This document shows positions 8,205 through 16,986 of a stretch of 44,242 nucleotides of DNA, in pieces. How positions within the stretch are numbered: position 1 is the first letter of the stretch; every line of letters begins with the position of its first letter. Origin of the DNA: 66-474 sp035717365 (GTDB lineage Bacteria > Pseudomonadota > Gammaproteobacteria > Xanthomonadales > Rhodanobacteraceae). The notes below the pieces were generated by a model that ran no database searches, was not told where the DNA came from, and worked only from the letters and a program-made list of their open reading frames with translations. The position numbers and the translations under genes were made by a program. The stretch covers positions 1 to 44,242 of the forward strand of contig DASTIS010000103.1 of NCBI GenBank assembly GCA_035717365.1, in the 5' to 3' direction.

Positions 8205-9329
8205 CTAATTCCAGTACGGATTGGAAAGTTCCACCAGCACCCACGCCATGAATGCACTGATCGGCAGGGTCAGGAGCCATGCCCACACCATGCGCTCGAC
8301 CACGGTCCAGCGCACCGCGGAGAAGCGCTTGGAGGCGCCCACGCCCATGATCGACGACGATATGACATGGGTGGTCGAGACCGGCATGCCGAAGATCGAT
8401 GCAAGGATGATCACCGCGGCGCCGCTGGTCTCTGCGGCAAACCCGTTGATCGGATGCAGCTTGACCATCCGGTGGCCGAGTGTCTTGATGATGCGCCAGC
8501 CGCCGCCCGCGGTGCCCGCCGCCATCACCAGCGCACACACCACCTTCACCCACACCGGAATCGGGAAATGCCCACCGACGTCGGGCACGCGCAGGAAGTG
8601 CAGCCACCACGGCAAGTGGTCGAAATTGTGCGCGGCCGTGGCGCTCGCAAGCGCAAGCGCGATGATGCCCATGCTCTTCTGGGCGTCGTTCATGCCGTGC
8701 GACACGCCCATCGCGGCAGCCGAGAACAGCTGGGCCTTGCCGAAAAACAGGTTCACGAACGGCGTGCGGCCGAGCCGGCGCAACCATCCCCGGCGGTTCG
8801 CCAGCCACGCGAACAACGCCAGCAGCGAGCCCATGACCAGGATGCCGAGAATGAACCCGCCGACAGGCGAGGCCACCATCGGCACGATCACCTTGGGGAT
8901 CACGCCATCGCCACGCCACCACCGGGCCGGATCGGTCGCCCAGATGATTGCACCAAAATTGCCGTCGGAGGCCGCGAACGCCGCCCCGCACAGACCGCCG
9001 ATCAATGCGTGCGACGACGACGAAGGCAGCCCGTACCACCACGTGATCAGATTCCAGACGATCGCCCCGAGCAACGCGCAGATCAGCACTTCGGCGCCGA
9101 CTTGCAGGACGCCGGCATCGATCAGGCCGGTGGCGATCGTGAGCGCCACCGCGGAGCCCAGCAACGCCCCGGCCATGTTGGTGGTTGCCGCCAGCAACAC
9201 GGCTTGTCCGGGCGACAACACCTTGGTCGCCACGACCGTCGCGATGGAATTGGCGGTGTCGTGGAACCCGTTGATGTAGGTGAACACCAACGCGATCACG
9301 ATGACGGCGATGAGGAGGCCGAGGCTCAT
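8205..9329 (-). CDS. pit: PiT-family inorganic phosphate transporter
   Basis: A 374-residue inner-membrane phosphate permease with the two PiT half-signatures: GFHDTANSIATVVATKVLSP near the N-terminus and SHGMNDAQKSMGII in the second half. It also has the conserved GLPSSSSHALIGGLCG and its C-terminal counterpart GMPVSTTHVISSSIMGVG. It imports phosphate as a metal-phosphate/proton symport. The start ATG 9329 (MSLGLLIAVIVIAL) is preferred over the longer open frame, which would be repeat DNA. The DUF47 gene is upstream on the same strand, the usual Pit partner, though separated here by about 250 bp of repeats. Confidence 0.93.
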   Translation of the reverse strand: MSLGLLIAVIVIALVFTYINGFHDTANSIATVVATKVLSPGQAVLLAATTNMAGALLGSAVALTIATGLIDAGVLQVGAEVLICALLGAIVWNLITWWYGLPSSSSHALIGGLCGAAFAASDGNFGAIIWATDPARWWRGDGVIPKVIVPMVASPVGGFILGILVMGSLLALFAWLANRRGWLRRLGRTPFVNLFFGKAQLFSAAAMGVSHGMNDAQKSMGIIALALASATAAHNFDHLPWWLHFLRVPDVGGHFPIPVWVKVVCALVMAAGTAGGGWRIIKTLGHRMVKLHPINGFAAETSGAAVIILASIFGMPVSTTHVISSSIMGVGASKRFSAVRWTVVERMVWAWLLTLPISAFMAWVLVELSNPYWN

Positions 9330-9332
9330 GCA

Positions 9333-9535
9333 AGCGCCGGGGACGAGGGACCAGGGACCAGGGAACGAGGACCGGCTACATCGTGCGTTCCTTCCGCTCC
9401 TCCTCCCCCTTCCGCAGGAAGGGGGATTGAGGGGGATGCCTTTTCGCGCATCGAAGTCATTCGTGTCGGCTTCCGGCGAAGCGCATCCCCCCACCGCTGC
9501 GCGGCGACCCCCTTCCCGCGGAAGGGGGTGGTCGA
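9333..9535. repeat. Heptamer tract plus paired palindromes between pit and the DUF47 gene
   Basis: The 9330-9581 gap begins with a GGGACCA/GGGACGA tract (9333-9371), followed by palindrome CCCCCTTCC-GCA-GGAAGGGGG (9405-9425) and its partner CCCCCTTCC-CGC-GGAAGGGGG (9508-9528). The pair has the same layout as the elements at 5461-5566 and 18573-18757. It lies inside what is normally a tight two-gene operon. Confidence 0.75.
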
Positions 9536-9581
9536 CCTTGCACTGTTCCGGTTGCCCGTTTGCAGTCCCGAGCCCCGGCCT

Positions 9582-10211
9582 TCATGAGTTCTTCAACACG
9601 ATCGAATAAATGACGTTGCCGACGTCGCGGCAGCGGTCGACGGCTTTCTCGAGCAACTCGAACAGGTCCTTGGCCAGCATCATCCGGATTGGATCGTCAC
9701 TGGAAAGGTACAGGTCCCGGTAGGGCTCCAGCAGCAGGCGGTCAGCCTCGGACTCGACCGCCTGCAGGCGATCCTGCAGCTTGCGCATGCGCCCGATGCT
9801 CATGCCGTTGCGCAGCTCGCGCACCATCTCGACAACGCCCTCGGTCGCGCTCATCAGCAAGCTGGCGCGCGACACGAAGTCGATGCCGTCCACGCGTTCG
9901 GCGACGATCACGTAGCGCTCGGCAAACTTCTCGACGGTCTTGGGAATCCGATACAACGCCGAGGACATCGCCTCGATGTCTTCGCGGTCGAGCGCGGTGA
10001 CGAAGGTGTTGACCAGCGCCTCGCTGATCTGTGCCGCCAGCTCCTTCTCGCGCCGTCGCGCCGCGCGGAAACCGTCGAGCAGCATGGGCTCCCCGTGCGC
10101 CTCGAGCAGTTCCTGGAGCGCCCGGGCACCGTCCCGGGCCGCGCCGGCGCTGGCTTCCAGAAGGTCGTAGAAACGATCGCCCTTGCCGAACATCGCCTGC
10201 AGCGAAAACAT
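9582..10211 (-). CDS. DUF47/PhoU-like phosphate transport regulator (Pit accessory protein)
   Basis: A 209-residue, almost entirely helical protein of the DUF47 (PhoU-like, TIGR00153) family. Typical pieces are the opening FSLQAMFGKGDRFYDLLEAS, the REKELAAQISEALVNTFVTA helix with the DREDIEAMSSAL segment, and the ending ELLEKAVDRCRDVGNVI. Family members occur next to pit genes and are thought to tune phosphate uptake. ATG 10211 gives the expected start. It is divergent from the CNNM-type gene across a long repeat-bearing gap (10212-10588). Confidence 0.9.
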   Translation of the reverse strand: MFSLQAMFGKGDRFYDLLEASAGAARDGARALQELLEAHGEPMLLDGFRAARRREKELAAQISEALVNTFVTALDREDIEAMSSALYRIPKTVEKFAERYVIVAERVDGIDFVSRASLLMSATEGVVEMVRELRNGMSIGRMRKLQDRLQAVESEADRLLLEPYRDLYLSSDDPIRMMLAKDLFELLEKAVDRCRDVGNVIYSIVLKNS

Positions 10212-10354
10212 GATGATTCACCCGGTCCAAAACCGTGCGAATGATACACGAGCAGCGTCACGGCCCGAAGTTTCGCGGCCCTTGCTAGACTGCATGGATG
10301 GACCCTCCCCCGCGGCATGGGCCTATCGCCGCCATGCCACGTGGCCGCGCCGTC

Positions 10355-10554
10355 GGCCATTTGCCTGCAGGGCAAGGAAGAGCGAGGAGGATGTATGTCG
10401 ATACATAGACGAGTGATGACGCAGCCATGCAGGCAAATGGCCCCGGCCCGAAGGGTTGCTTCGCAGCGGCCGCCATACGGTGGCGCGTGCCTTGACCATG
10501 GAACCACCATGGCGCTGCGCCATGCACCTTGTCTGGCGGCCGCTGCGAAGCAAC
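10355..10554. repeat. Two long inverted repeats, each with a 58-nt spacer
   Basis: The 377-bp divergent gap (10212-10588) contains two perfect inverted repeats side by side. The first has 15-bp arms at 10355-10369 and 10428-10442. The second has 21-bp arms at 10455-10475 and 10534-10554. In both the spacer is exactly 58 nt, and the two units are 12 nt apart. Inside the second loop is a further perfect hairpin, ATGGCGC-T-GCGCCAT (10509-10523); inside the first is TATGT-CGAT-ACATA. The second right arm ends 34 bp before the start codon of the downstream gene. No coding sequence is evident. Confidence 0.85.
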
Positions 10555-10588
10555 GCGGCTCGCGCGGCAGGGCGGTGACAGGCCGTTA

Positions 10589-11935
10589 ATGCTGACCGAA
10601 CTCGGCCTGGTACTGCTGCTGGCGCTGTGCAACGCCTTCTTCGCGCTGGCTGAAATTGCATTGATCGCCTCGCGCAAGAGCCGCCTGCGGCACATGGCGC
10701 GGACGAGTGCCCGCGCGCAGGTGGCGCTGCGGCTCGCCCAGCGCCCCGATCGCTTCCTGTCCACGGTGCAGGTCGGGATCACCCTGATCACCCTGATCAC
10801 CGGCGCCGCCACCGGTGCCGCCGTCAGCGACACGATCCGCCAATGGCTCATCGACATCGGCATGCCCGCGGCCGCGCACGCGTCGCTGGTCATCGGCCTG
10901 GTACTGGGCTTCATCCTGGTAACCACGATCAACATCACGGTCGGCGAACTGGTGCCCAAGCGCGTGGCGCTGATCGCTCCGGAGCGTTTTTCCCTGGCCG
11001 TCGCACTTCCAATGCAGGTCCTGTCGTGGTTGCTGGCCCCGTTCGTGTGGGTCCTGAACACGCTGTCGGAGCTGGTGCTGCGCTTGCTCAGGTTGCACAA
11101 CGTCCGCCGCGAAAAGGTCAGTGAAGAGGAGATCCGCATGCTGGTCGCCGAAGGTGCGGAACAAGGCGTACTGGATCTGGACGAACGCAACATGGTCAAC
11201 CGCGTGCTCAGGCTCGGCGACCGCACGGTGGACAGCGTGATGACGCCACGCCCCCGCATCGCCTGGCTGGATGTTGCCGCACCGCTCGAGGAGAACCTCG
11301 CGGTAATGCGCGCGACGCCCTATTCGCGCTACCCGGTTTACCGTGAGAGTGAAGACGACGTGCTGGGCATACTGGAGGTCAAGCGCGTGCTGCAAATGCT
11401 GACGCAAAGCCCGCATACGGCCGTGGCACCGGCGCGGCTCGACCTGTTCCGCAAACTCAGCAAGCCGCTGTTCGTCCCGGCCACCGCGCGCGCCCTGGAC
11501 ATTCTCGACGAATTCCGCGACGCCGGGATGCCGTTCGCGCTGGTGGTTGACGAATACGGCGACATCGAGGGACTCGTCACCGTCAACGACGTGCTGAATG
11601 CGGTGGTGGGGCGCACCGCAAACACCAATGGATCGACCGAGCACGGTCTCGCCGCGGTACACCGCGATGACGGAAGTTGGCTGGTCGAAGGTTCGCTTTC
11701 GACCGACGATCTGCGCGAGTTGTTGCAAATCGACGAACTTCCGAACGAAAAGGAAGGTGACTACTACACCCTCGCCGGCATGCTGATCGAGATGTTCGGG
11801 CACATCCCCGTCACCGGCGAAAATATCGCCTGGCACCAATGGAAGTTCGAAATCGTGGACCTGGATGGCGCGCGCATCGACAAGGTGCTGGTCTCGCCCG
11901 TGATGGCGGAAGAGGACGTGGACACCTCCGGTTGA
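10589..11935 (+). CDS. CNNM/CorC-type membrane protein (DUF21, CBS pair, CorC_HlyC)
   Basis: A 448-residue protein with a CNNM (DUF21) membrane domain at about 1-185, starting MLTELGLVLLLALCNAFFAL and including GELVPKRVALIAPERF. A CBS-domain pair follows at about 205-335 (VDSVMTPRPRIAWLDV and FALVVDEYGDIEGLVTVNDV), and a CorC_HlyC domain at about 355-440 (DGSWLVEGSLSTDDLREL). The family is linked to magnesium or cobalt efflux and is often misnamed hemolysin. The ATG at 10589 is chosen, because upstream in-frame codons lie in an inverted repeat arm. It is distinct from the smaller cytosolic CorC at 18888. Confidence 0.92.
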   Translation: MLTELGLVLLLALCNAFFALAEIALIASRKSRLRHMARTSARAQVALRLAQRPDRFLSTVQVGITLITLITGAATGAAVSDTIRQWLIDIGMPAAAHASLVIGLVLGFILVTTINITVGELVPKRVALIAPERFSLAVALPMQVLSWLLAPFVWVLNTLSELVLRLLRLHNVRREKVSEEEIRMLVAEGAEQGVLDLDERNMVNRVLRLGDRTVDSVMTPRPRIAWLDVAAPLEENLAVMRATPYSRYPVYRESEDDVLGILEVKRVLQMLTQSPHTAVAPARLDLFRKLSKPLFVPATARALDILDEFRDAGMPFALVVDEYGDIEGLVTVNDVLNAVVGRTANTNGSTEHGLAAVHRDDGSWLVEGSLSTDDLRELLQIDELPNEKEGDYYTLAGMLIEMFGHIPVTGENIAWHQWKFEIVDLDGARIDKVLVSPVMAEEDVDTSG

Positions 11936-11950
11936 CACGGCAGTCATGAT

Positions 11951-12192
11951 GTTGGGCTTCCCCCGGACGAAGCCCGGGGTCAACCCAACCTACGCCCTCG
12001 CAAGCAGGTTGGGCTGAGCAACGCGAGGCCAGACAAACAAGCGCCGCGGCGTTGGGCTTCCCCCGGATGAAGCCCGGGGTCAACCCAACCTGCGCCCTCG
12101 CGGTAGGTTGGGTTGAGCAACGCGCAGCCCAGCAAACAGGCGCCACGGTGTCGGGCTTCCCCCGAATGAGGCCCGCGGTCAACCCAACCTAC
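11951..12192. repeat. GTTGGGCTTC repeat, about 100-bp period, 2.4 copies
   Basis: A unit starting GTTGGGCTTCCCCCGG begins at 11951, again at 12051, and in a degraded form near 12150. Each unit contains a self-complementary piece (GGGCTTCCCCCGG facing CCGGGG) and ends CAACCCAACCTAC, the reverse complement of a GTTGGGTTG-type end. The third copy ends at the trmJ stop codon. The same family recurs at 28433-28675. It lies between two converging genes. Confidence 0.85.
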
Positions 12193-12950
12193 CTTTTCGC
12201 CAGGCGCGCCATCCGCTCGGCGTCGGCGAGCACGCCATGCAGGATGCGCAACTCACGCGCGTCGGGCTGCGCACGATGGAACAATCGTCGCAGGCGCTGT
12301 TCGATCGTGGTGGCCGAACGACCCTTGTGGAAATCGATCGCCTGCAACGTCGTGAACAGGTGTTCGAAGAAGCGTTCCATCTGGTCGGCGGTGGCGGGGG
12401 CATCGTGCGCGGCAGGCGGCACGGCAAGTCCCGCGAGCGTCGCCATGCGGAGCTCCCAGGCCATCAGCTGTACCGCCTGCGCAAGATTGAGGGAGGAAAA
12501 ATCATCCACGCTCGGAATCCGCACCATCGCGTGACAGACCGACAACTCCTCGTTGTCGAGCCCGGAACGTTCGTTGCCGAACAGCATCGCGACTTCTTGC
12601 CCCTGCTCCAGCAGCGGTGCGATCTCGGTGGCGGCGGCGCGCGGATCGAGCTCGGGCAGGCTGACGCCGCGCCGTCGCGCAGACAGGCCGTACACGCGCG
12701 TGCAATGGGCCACGGCCTCCGGCACGCTGCGAGCCAGCACCAGGTTTGCGAGCACGTCGTCCGCACCCGCAGCCATGGCCTCGACCTGCAAATCGGGATA
12801 CCGCTGAGGCGCGACCAGCACCATGCGCCAGAAACCCATGGTGCGGATCGCACGCGCGGCCGAACCGATGTTGCCGGGATGCGAGGTGCGCGCCAGCACG
12901 AAGCGGATCGACTGCGGCGCGGGCGGGATGGCGGCGGTGGATTGGTTCAT
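12189..12950 (-). CDS. trmJ: tRNA (cytidine/uridine-32-2'-O-)-methyltransferase TrmJ
   Basis: A 253-residue SPOUT-class methyltransferase that 2'-O-methylates position 32 of tRNA using S-adenosylmethionine. Recognisable features are IRFVLARTSHPGNIGSAARA at the N-terminus, PDLQVEAMAAGADDVL, and the knotted SAM-binding region AMLFGNERSGLDNEELS followed by IPSVDDFSSLNLAQAVQL. The helical C-terminal extension includes FLEHLFTTL-like residues and ends in RMARLAKR. ATG 12950 (MNQSTAAIPPAP) is preferred; the frame runs 38 codons further upstream through repeat DNA. Length fits the TrmJ/YfhQ family. Confidence 0.92.
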   Translation of the reverse strand: MNQSTAAIPPAPQSIRFVLARTSHPGNIGSAARAIRTMGFWRMVLVAPQRYPDLQVEAMAAGADDVLANLVLARSVPEAVAHCTRVYGLSARRRGVSLPELDPRAAATEIAPLLEQGQEVAMLFGNERSGLDNEELSVCHAMVRIPSVDDFSSLNLAQAVQLMAWELRMATLAGLAVPPAAHDAPATADQMERFFEHLFTTLQAIDFHKGRSATTIEQRLRRLFHRAQPDARELRILHGVLADAERMARLAKR

Positions 12951-12961
12951 GTCAGGAGTGA

Positions 12962-13162
12962 AGTCATTTTGCTCGTCATCCCGGAATCGCGTAGCGATAT
13001 CCGGGACCCAGTGCCTTCGCGCATCGACGCGTTGCAGGAAAGACACTGGGTAAACTCGCGCCATCCATGGCGCTCGCCCTCCGGACGGCCTTCGGCGTTC
13101 GCGTTTGCTGTCCTGCAGACGCAGTCCGCTTTCGCGGGAATGACGACAAGGGAAGGGGATCT
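12962..13162. repeat. ATTCCGG-type intergenic repeats between trmJ and suhB
   Basis: The 313-bp divergent gap contains a copy of the dispersed CATCCCGGAAT...ATCCGGGA inverted unit at about 12976-13010 and a CGCTTTCGCGGGAATGACGAC unit at about 13127-13148. Related copies are near 16870-16960, 19770-19820, 31110-31145 and 35852-36045. No gene is seen here; the suhB promoter/leader occupies its right end. Confidence 0.65.
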
Positions 13163-13194
13163 GCCCGACTCAAGGTTAACGGGTCAACCAGTGC

Positions 13195-13241
13195 CGCTGC
13201 TAAACTGACGCCCGCGCCGCTCCGTGCGGCGCGTTCTTTTT
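13195..13241 (+). promoter_or_regulatory. suhB promoter candidate and terminator-like leader hairpin
   Basis: An extended -10 box TGC-TAAACT (TAAACT at 13201-13206) predicts transcription from about 13213. Immediately afterwards comes a perfect 7-bp GC hairpin, GCGCCGC (13214-13220) with GCGGCGC (13226-13232), followed by the T-rich run GTTCTTTTT (13233-13241). The suhB ATG is at 13264. The layout would allow premature termination in the suhB leader. No good -35 box is visible. Confidence 0.45.
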
Positions 13242-13263
13242 CAAGCATCCGGAATCCCTCGCC

Positions 13264-14070
13264 ATGGCCCGACCCGCCGTCACCATCGCGATCCGTGCCG
13301 CGCGCGCCGCGGGCAGCGTGATCCTGCGATACATGAACCGCCTCGACAGCGTTGCCGTGATCGAGAAGCACCACCTGGACTTCGTCTCCGAAGTCGATCG
13401 TCAGGCCGAGACCGAGATCGTGCGCGAACTGCGCCGTGCCTATCCCAGTCACGCCATCCTCGGCGAGGAAACCGGCGCTTCCGGCAAGGCCGGCGCGCGC
13501 TTCACGTGGGCCGTCGACCCGCTCGACGGCACCCACAATTACCTGCGGGGAATCCCGCACTTCGCCGTTTCGATCGCCCAGCTCGATCGTGGCGAGCCGG
13601 TCCATGCGGTGATCCTCGACCCGTTGCGCAACGAGATCTATACCGCCAGCAAGGGCGACGGCGCGTTCCTCAACGACCGCCGCATCCGGGTCGGCAAACG
13701 CGAAGCCCTCGACGGCGCCATGCTGGCGACAGGCTTCCCCTACCGCGAGCGCAGGCATCTCGATGCCCAGCTCGGCATGACCCGCGAATTGCTGAAGCGC
13801 GCCGAGGACATCCGCCGCACCGGCTCGGCCGCGCTGGACCTCGCATGGACCGCCAACGGACGTCTGGATGGCTATTTCGAAACAGGCCTGAAGGTGTGGG
13901 ACATGGCGGCGGGCTGCCTGCTGGTGCGCGAGGCCGGCGGGCGTTACTGCGACCTGACCGGGCGCGACGGCATGCCGGAATCGGGAAACCTCCTCGCCGC
14001 CAACCACATGATCGCCGCACAGCTCGTCGAGGCGATCGCACCGGCGCTCACGTCGGAACTGAAGCGCTGA
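13264..14070 (+). CDS. suhB: Inositol-1-monophosphatase family protein SuhB
   Basis: A 268-residue member of the metal-dependent inositol monophosphatase family. Metal and substrate motifs are complete: D45 within SEVDRQAE, GEE at 67-69, DPLDGT at 85-90, and WDMAAG at 212-217. In enterobacteria SuhB also joins the rRNA antitermination complex. The ATG at 13264 gives MARPAVTIAIRAARAAG, the usual start. It is convergent with the lytic transglycosylase gene (33 bp apart) and is preceded by a possible attenuating hairpin. Confidence 0.93.
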   Translation: MARPAVTIAIRAARAAGSVILRYMNRLDSVAVIEKHHLDFVSEVDRQAETEIVRELRRAYPSHAILGEETGASGKAGARFTWAVDPLDGTHNYLRGIPHFAVSIAQLDRGEPVHAVILDPLRNEIYTASKGDGAFLNDRRIRVGKREALDGAMLATGFPYRERRHLDAQLGMTRELLKRAEDIRRTGSAALDLAWTANGRLDGYFETGLKVWDMAAGCLLVREAGGRYCDLTGRDGMPESGNLLAANHMIAAQLVEAIAPALTSELKR

Positions 14071-14103
14071 GAACGTCAAACTGCCCGCCCTGCCCCAGGA
14101 TCG

Positions 14104-15267
14104 TCACCCTGCGCCGTCTGCGGTGAGCAACGTGGAACCCGTCCCGGCCAGGGCCTTGCGATAGCGCTGGTACAGCAGCGCCACGCGCTTGACATACACC
14201 TGCGTCTCCGCATAAGGCGGCACGCCGCCGTACTTCGAGACCGCGCCTTCGCCGGCGTTGTAGGCTGCCGCGGCGAGGCCCACGTCGCCGTGGTAATCGC
14301 GCAGCAACATCGCAAGATAACGCGCGCCGCCCGAGATGTTCTCGCCCGGATCGAAGGCATCGCCCACGCCGAGTTCAAAGGCGGTAGCCGGCATCAACTG
14401 CATCAGTCCCTGCGCGCCCTTGTACGAGAGAGCGCGCGAGTTGAATCCCGACTCGGCATGGATCACCGCGCGCAGCAACGCCGTGCTGACGCCGGTCTGC
14501 TTCGCGGCAGCACGGATGTCGTTGCCGTAGGCCGCCAGGTGCAGCGGCACGGTATGCCAGTCGATCTTCGAATGCACGTTGCAGGCGTAGCACTCGACGA
14601 TATAGGTGAACAACTTCTTCGCGTTCGGGCCCTTCGCCAGCGACGCGACGTTGGTATAGAGGACGGCACCGTCCTTCTGGACGACGCGATACACCGCGCC
14701 ACGCCGCGGCGGCCTGGGCACATCGACTTCCAGCTTCAACGGAATCGGGGTGGTCGTGGCAGGCGCGGGAACGGCGGTGCCTGCCGGAACCGGTGCCGGT
14801 TCCGGAGCCGGTTGAGCAAGACCGAGCAATTGCGGCAATACCCGGCCACCCAGCGAGTCCAGTATGACAACCGGCAGTGGCTGCCAGATCTGCGGTCGGG
14901 TCAGCTTCTGCACCTTGATGGCGTCGCCGTCGCCAAGCGGCGTCACCTTCAGGATCGCCGGATTGGCCTTGACGGTCTTCGGAGGCTTGCCGGGCAGGAC
15001 GGTACCGCTGGGCTGTCCCTTCTTTTGCGGAAGCGACTTGCGCTCGCTCACCTTGACCGGACGCGCGGGGGGCGGCTTCGATTTCCACGCACCGACTTTC
15101 TCGCAATCCCGGTAACCCGCAGTGTGGCTGACGAATGCCGTTTCGCCGCCGGGGCCGATACAGCGATACAGGATGCTCGCCGACGCCGGACCGGCCCACG
15201 CCGACGCCAGCAGCAGCGCGCACGCCACCCCGACCCGCGCAATGCGAACCGATTTCGGATGGGGCAT
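14104..15267 (-). CDS. DUF4124 and lytic transglycosylase (SLT) domain protein
   Basis: A 387-residue exported peptidoglycan lytic transglycosylase. Residues 1-30 are a signal peptide ending GPASA. A DUF4124-like segment follows (ILYRCIGPGGETAFVS, about 32-47), then a Pro/Lys-rich linker and a second DUF4124-like beta segment (AVYRVVQKDGAVLYTNV, 191-207). The SLT domain is at about 245-370 with HAESGFNSRALS (catalytic E272), GLMQLMPATA and AAAYNAGEGAV. It would cleave the MurNAc-GlcNAc bond to form 1,6-anhydromuropeptides. ATG 15267 is chosen because it starts the signal peptide; the frame is open to 15477. It is divergent from miaB. Confidence 0.9.
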   Translation of the reverse strand: MPHPKSVRIARVGVACALLLASAWAGPASASILYRCIGPGGETAFVSHTAGYRDCEKVGAWKSKPPPARPVKVSERKSLPQKKGQPSGTVLPGKPPKTVKANPAILKVTPLGDGDAIKVQKLTRPQIWQPLPVVILDSLGGRVLPQLLGLAQPAPEPAPVPAGTAVPAPATTTPIPLKLEVDVPRPPRRGAVYRVVQKDGAVLYTNVASLAKGPNAKKLFTYIVECYACNVHSKIDWHTVPLHLAAYGNDIRAAAKQTGVSTALLRAVIHAESGFNSRALSYKGAQGLMQLMPATAFELGVGDAFDPGENISGGARYLAMLLRDYHGDVGLAAAAYNAGEGAVSKYGGVPPYAETQVYVKRVALLYQRYRKALAGTGSTLLTADGAG

Positions 15268-15464
15268 CGCTCGCCTGTCGCCGCGCGTCCCCAGGCGGAA
15301 TGTGGCGTCCATGGGGTCGCAGTGTGCCCCCGCTGGGCGCGGATGCCAAGCCAATCCTTCACATTTCCCCACTGCCGGACGGGCTTTTCCAGCTGGCAGG
15401 TCGCATTGCTCCTGGACCGGCACCGTTACAATGGTGGATTCAGCAGGTTTCCAGCGCAATCGAG

Positions 15465-16844
15465 ATGGCCGACACACCCGCCGCCACCAGCCCCACCAGG
15501 ACGCTCCATCCCGGAAAGCAGGCCTCCGGAAAACTCTTCATCCAGACCCACGGGTGCCAGATGAACGAGTACGATTCCCGCAAGATGGAGGAAGTCCTTG
15601 CGGTCGAGCGCGGGATGGTTCGCACGCAGGACGTGGCCGAGGCGGACGTGATCCTGGTGAACACCTGCTCGATCCGCGAGAAGGCCCAGGAAAAGGTCTT
15701 TTCGCAACTCGGCCGCTGGAAGGAATTCAAGCAGGCCAATCCCGACGTGCTGATCGGCGTGGGCGGCTGCGTGGCTTCGCAGGAAGGCCAGGCAATCGTC
15801 GAGCGCGCGCCTTACGTGGACCTGGTGTTCGGGCCGCAGACCCTGCACCGCCTGCCCGACCTGATCGACGCGCGCCGCGCGAGCGGCAGGCCGCAGGTGG
15901 ACATCTCGTTTCCCGAGATCGAGAAGTTCGACCGCCTGCCCGAGCCGCGCGCGGAAGGCCCGGCCGCGTTCGTGTCGATCATGGAAGGCTGCAGCAAATA
16001 CTGCTCGTTCTGCGTTGTGCCCTACACCCGCGGCGAGGAAATTTCGCGTCCGTTCGACGACGTGCTTGCGGAAGTCGCCTCGCTCGCCGAACAGGGCGTC
16101 AGGGAAATCAACCTGCTGGGCCAGAACGTCAACGCCTACCGCGGCCCGATGTTTGATGGTTCGATCGCCGATCTCGCGCTGCTGATCCGCGCGATCGCCG
16201 AGATCGACGGTATCGGCCGGATCCGCTTCACCACATCGCACCCGCTGGAGTTCTCCGATTCGCTGGTCGCCGCGTATCGGGACGTGCCCAAACTCGCGAA
16301 CTTCCTGCACTTGCCGGTGCAATCGGGTTCCAACCGCATCCTCGCGATGATGAAGCGCAATTACACCGCGGCGATGTACCGCGAGAAGATCGCGAAGCTG
16401 CGTGCGGTCCGACCGGGGATTTCCGTCTCCAGCGATTTCATCGTGGGCTTTCCGGGCGAGACGGACGCCGATTTCGCGCAAACCCTCCAGGTGATCGAGG
16501 ACGTCGGCTTCGACCAGAGTTTTTCCTTCATTTATTCGAAGCGCCCCGGCACCCCGGCATCCAACCTGTTCGACCCGACCCCCGAAGCGGTCAAGCACGA
16601 ACGGCTGACGCAGTTGCAGAACGTGATCAATTTCCACGCCGCGAAGATCAGCGAAGCGATGGTCGACAGCGTGCAGCGCATCCTCGTCACCGGTCCGTCC
16701 CGGAAGAACCCGAACGAATTGACCGGCAAGACCGAAAACATGCGGCAGGTGAATTTCGCGGGCGACGCAAATTGGATCGGGCAATTCGTGGATGTCACGA
16801 TCACCGCCGCGCTCACCAATTCCCTGCGCGCGCGTCGCAACTGA
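15465..16844 (+). CDS. miaB: tRNA-2-methylthio-N6-isopentenyladenosine-37 synthase MiaB
   Basis: A 459-residue radical-SAM methylthiotransferase that modifies i6A37 of tRNA. The N-terminal UPF0004 domain has cluster cysteines C31 (THGCQMNEYDS), C68 (NTCSIRE) and C102 (GGCVAS). The radical-SAM motif CxxxCxxC is C176/C180/C183 in MEGCSKYCSFCVVPYTRG. The C-terminal TRAM domain ends the protein. ATG 15465 gives a short variable leader before the conserved KLFIQTHGC. A TACAAT box at 15427-15432 could be its -10. It heads the conserved miaB-phoH-ybeY-corC order. Confidence 0.96.
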   Translation: MADTPAATSPTRTLHPGKQASGKLFIQTHGCQMNEYDSRKMEEVLAVERGMVRTQDVAEADVILVNTCSIREKAQEKVFSQLGRWKEFKQANPDVLIGVGGCVASQEGQAIVERAPYVDLVFGPQTLHRLPDLIDARRASGRPQVDISFPEIEKFDRLPEPRAEGPAAFVSIMEGCSKYCSFCVVPYTRGEEISRPFDDVLAEVASLAEQGVREINLLGQNVNAYRGPMFDGSIADLALLIRAIAEIDGIGRIRFTTSHPLEFSDSLVAAYRDVPKLANFLHLPVQSGSNRILAMMKRNYTAAMYREKIAKLRAVRPGISVSSDFIVGFPGETDADFAQTLQVIEDVGFDQSFSFIYSKRPGTPASNLFDPTPEAVKHERLTQLQNVINFHAAKISEAMVDSVQRILVTGPSRKNPNELTGKTENMRQVNFAGDANWIGQFVDVTITAALTNSLRARRN

Positions 16845-16861
16845 TTGAGCATAAGATTGTG

Positions 16862-16965
16862 CTTCTGATCGTCATTCCGGACGCCGCGCAGCGGCGATCC
16901 GGAACCCGGTGCCTTTGATTTCAAGTCCACTGGATTCCCCGCTTTCGCGGGAATGACGACAAAAG
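16862..16965. repeat. ATTCCGG-type inverted repeats between miaB and phoH
   Basis: The 142-bp gap is filled by GTCATTCCGGACGCCGCG (from 16871) facing CGGCGATCCGGAAC, and then GGATTCCC...GGGAATGACGAC (about 16932-16960). These are members of the dispersed family described at 12962-13162. They interrupt an otherwise compact gene block. Confidence 0.65.
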
Positions 16966-16986
16966 GGATCCACCCAATACGCGCCC

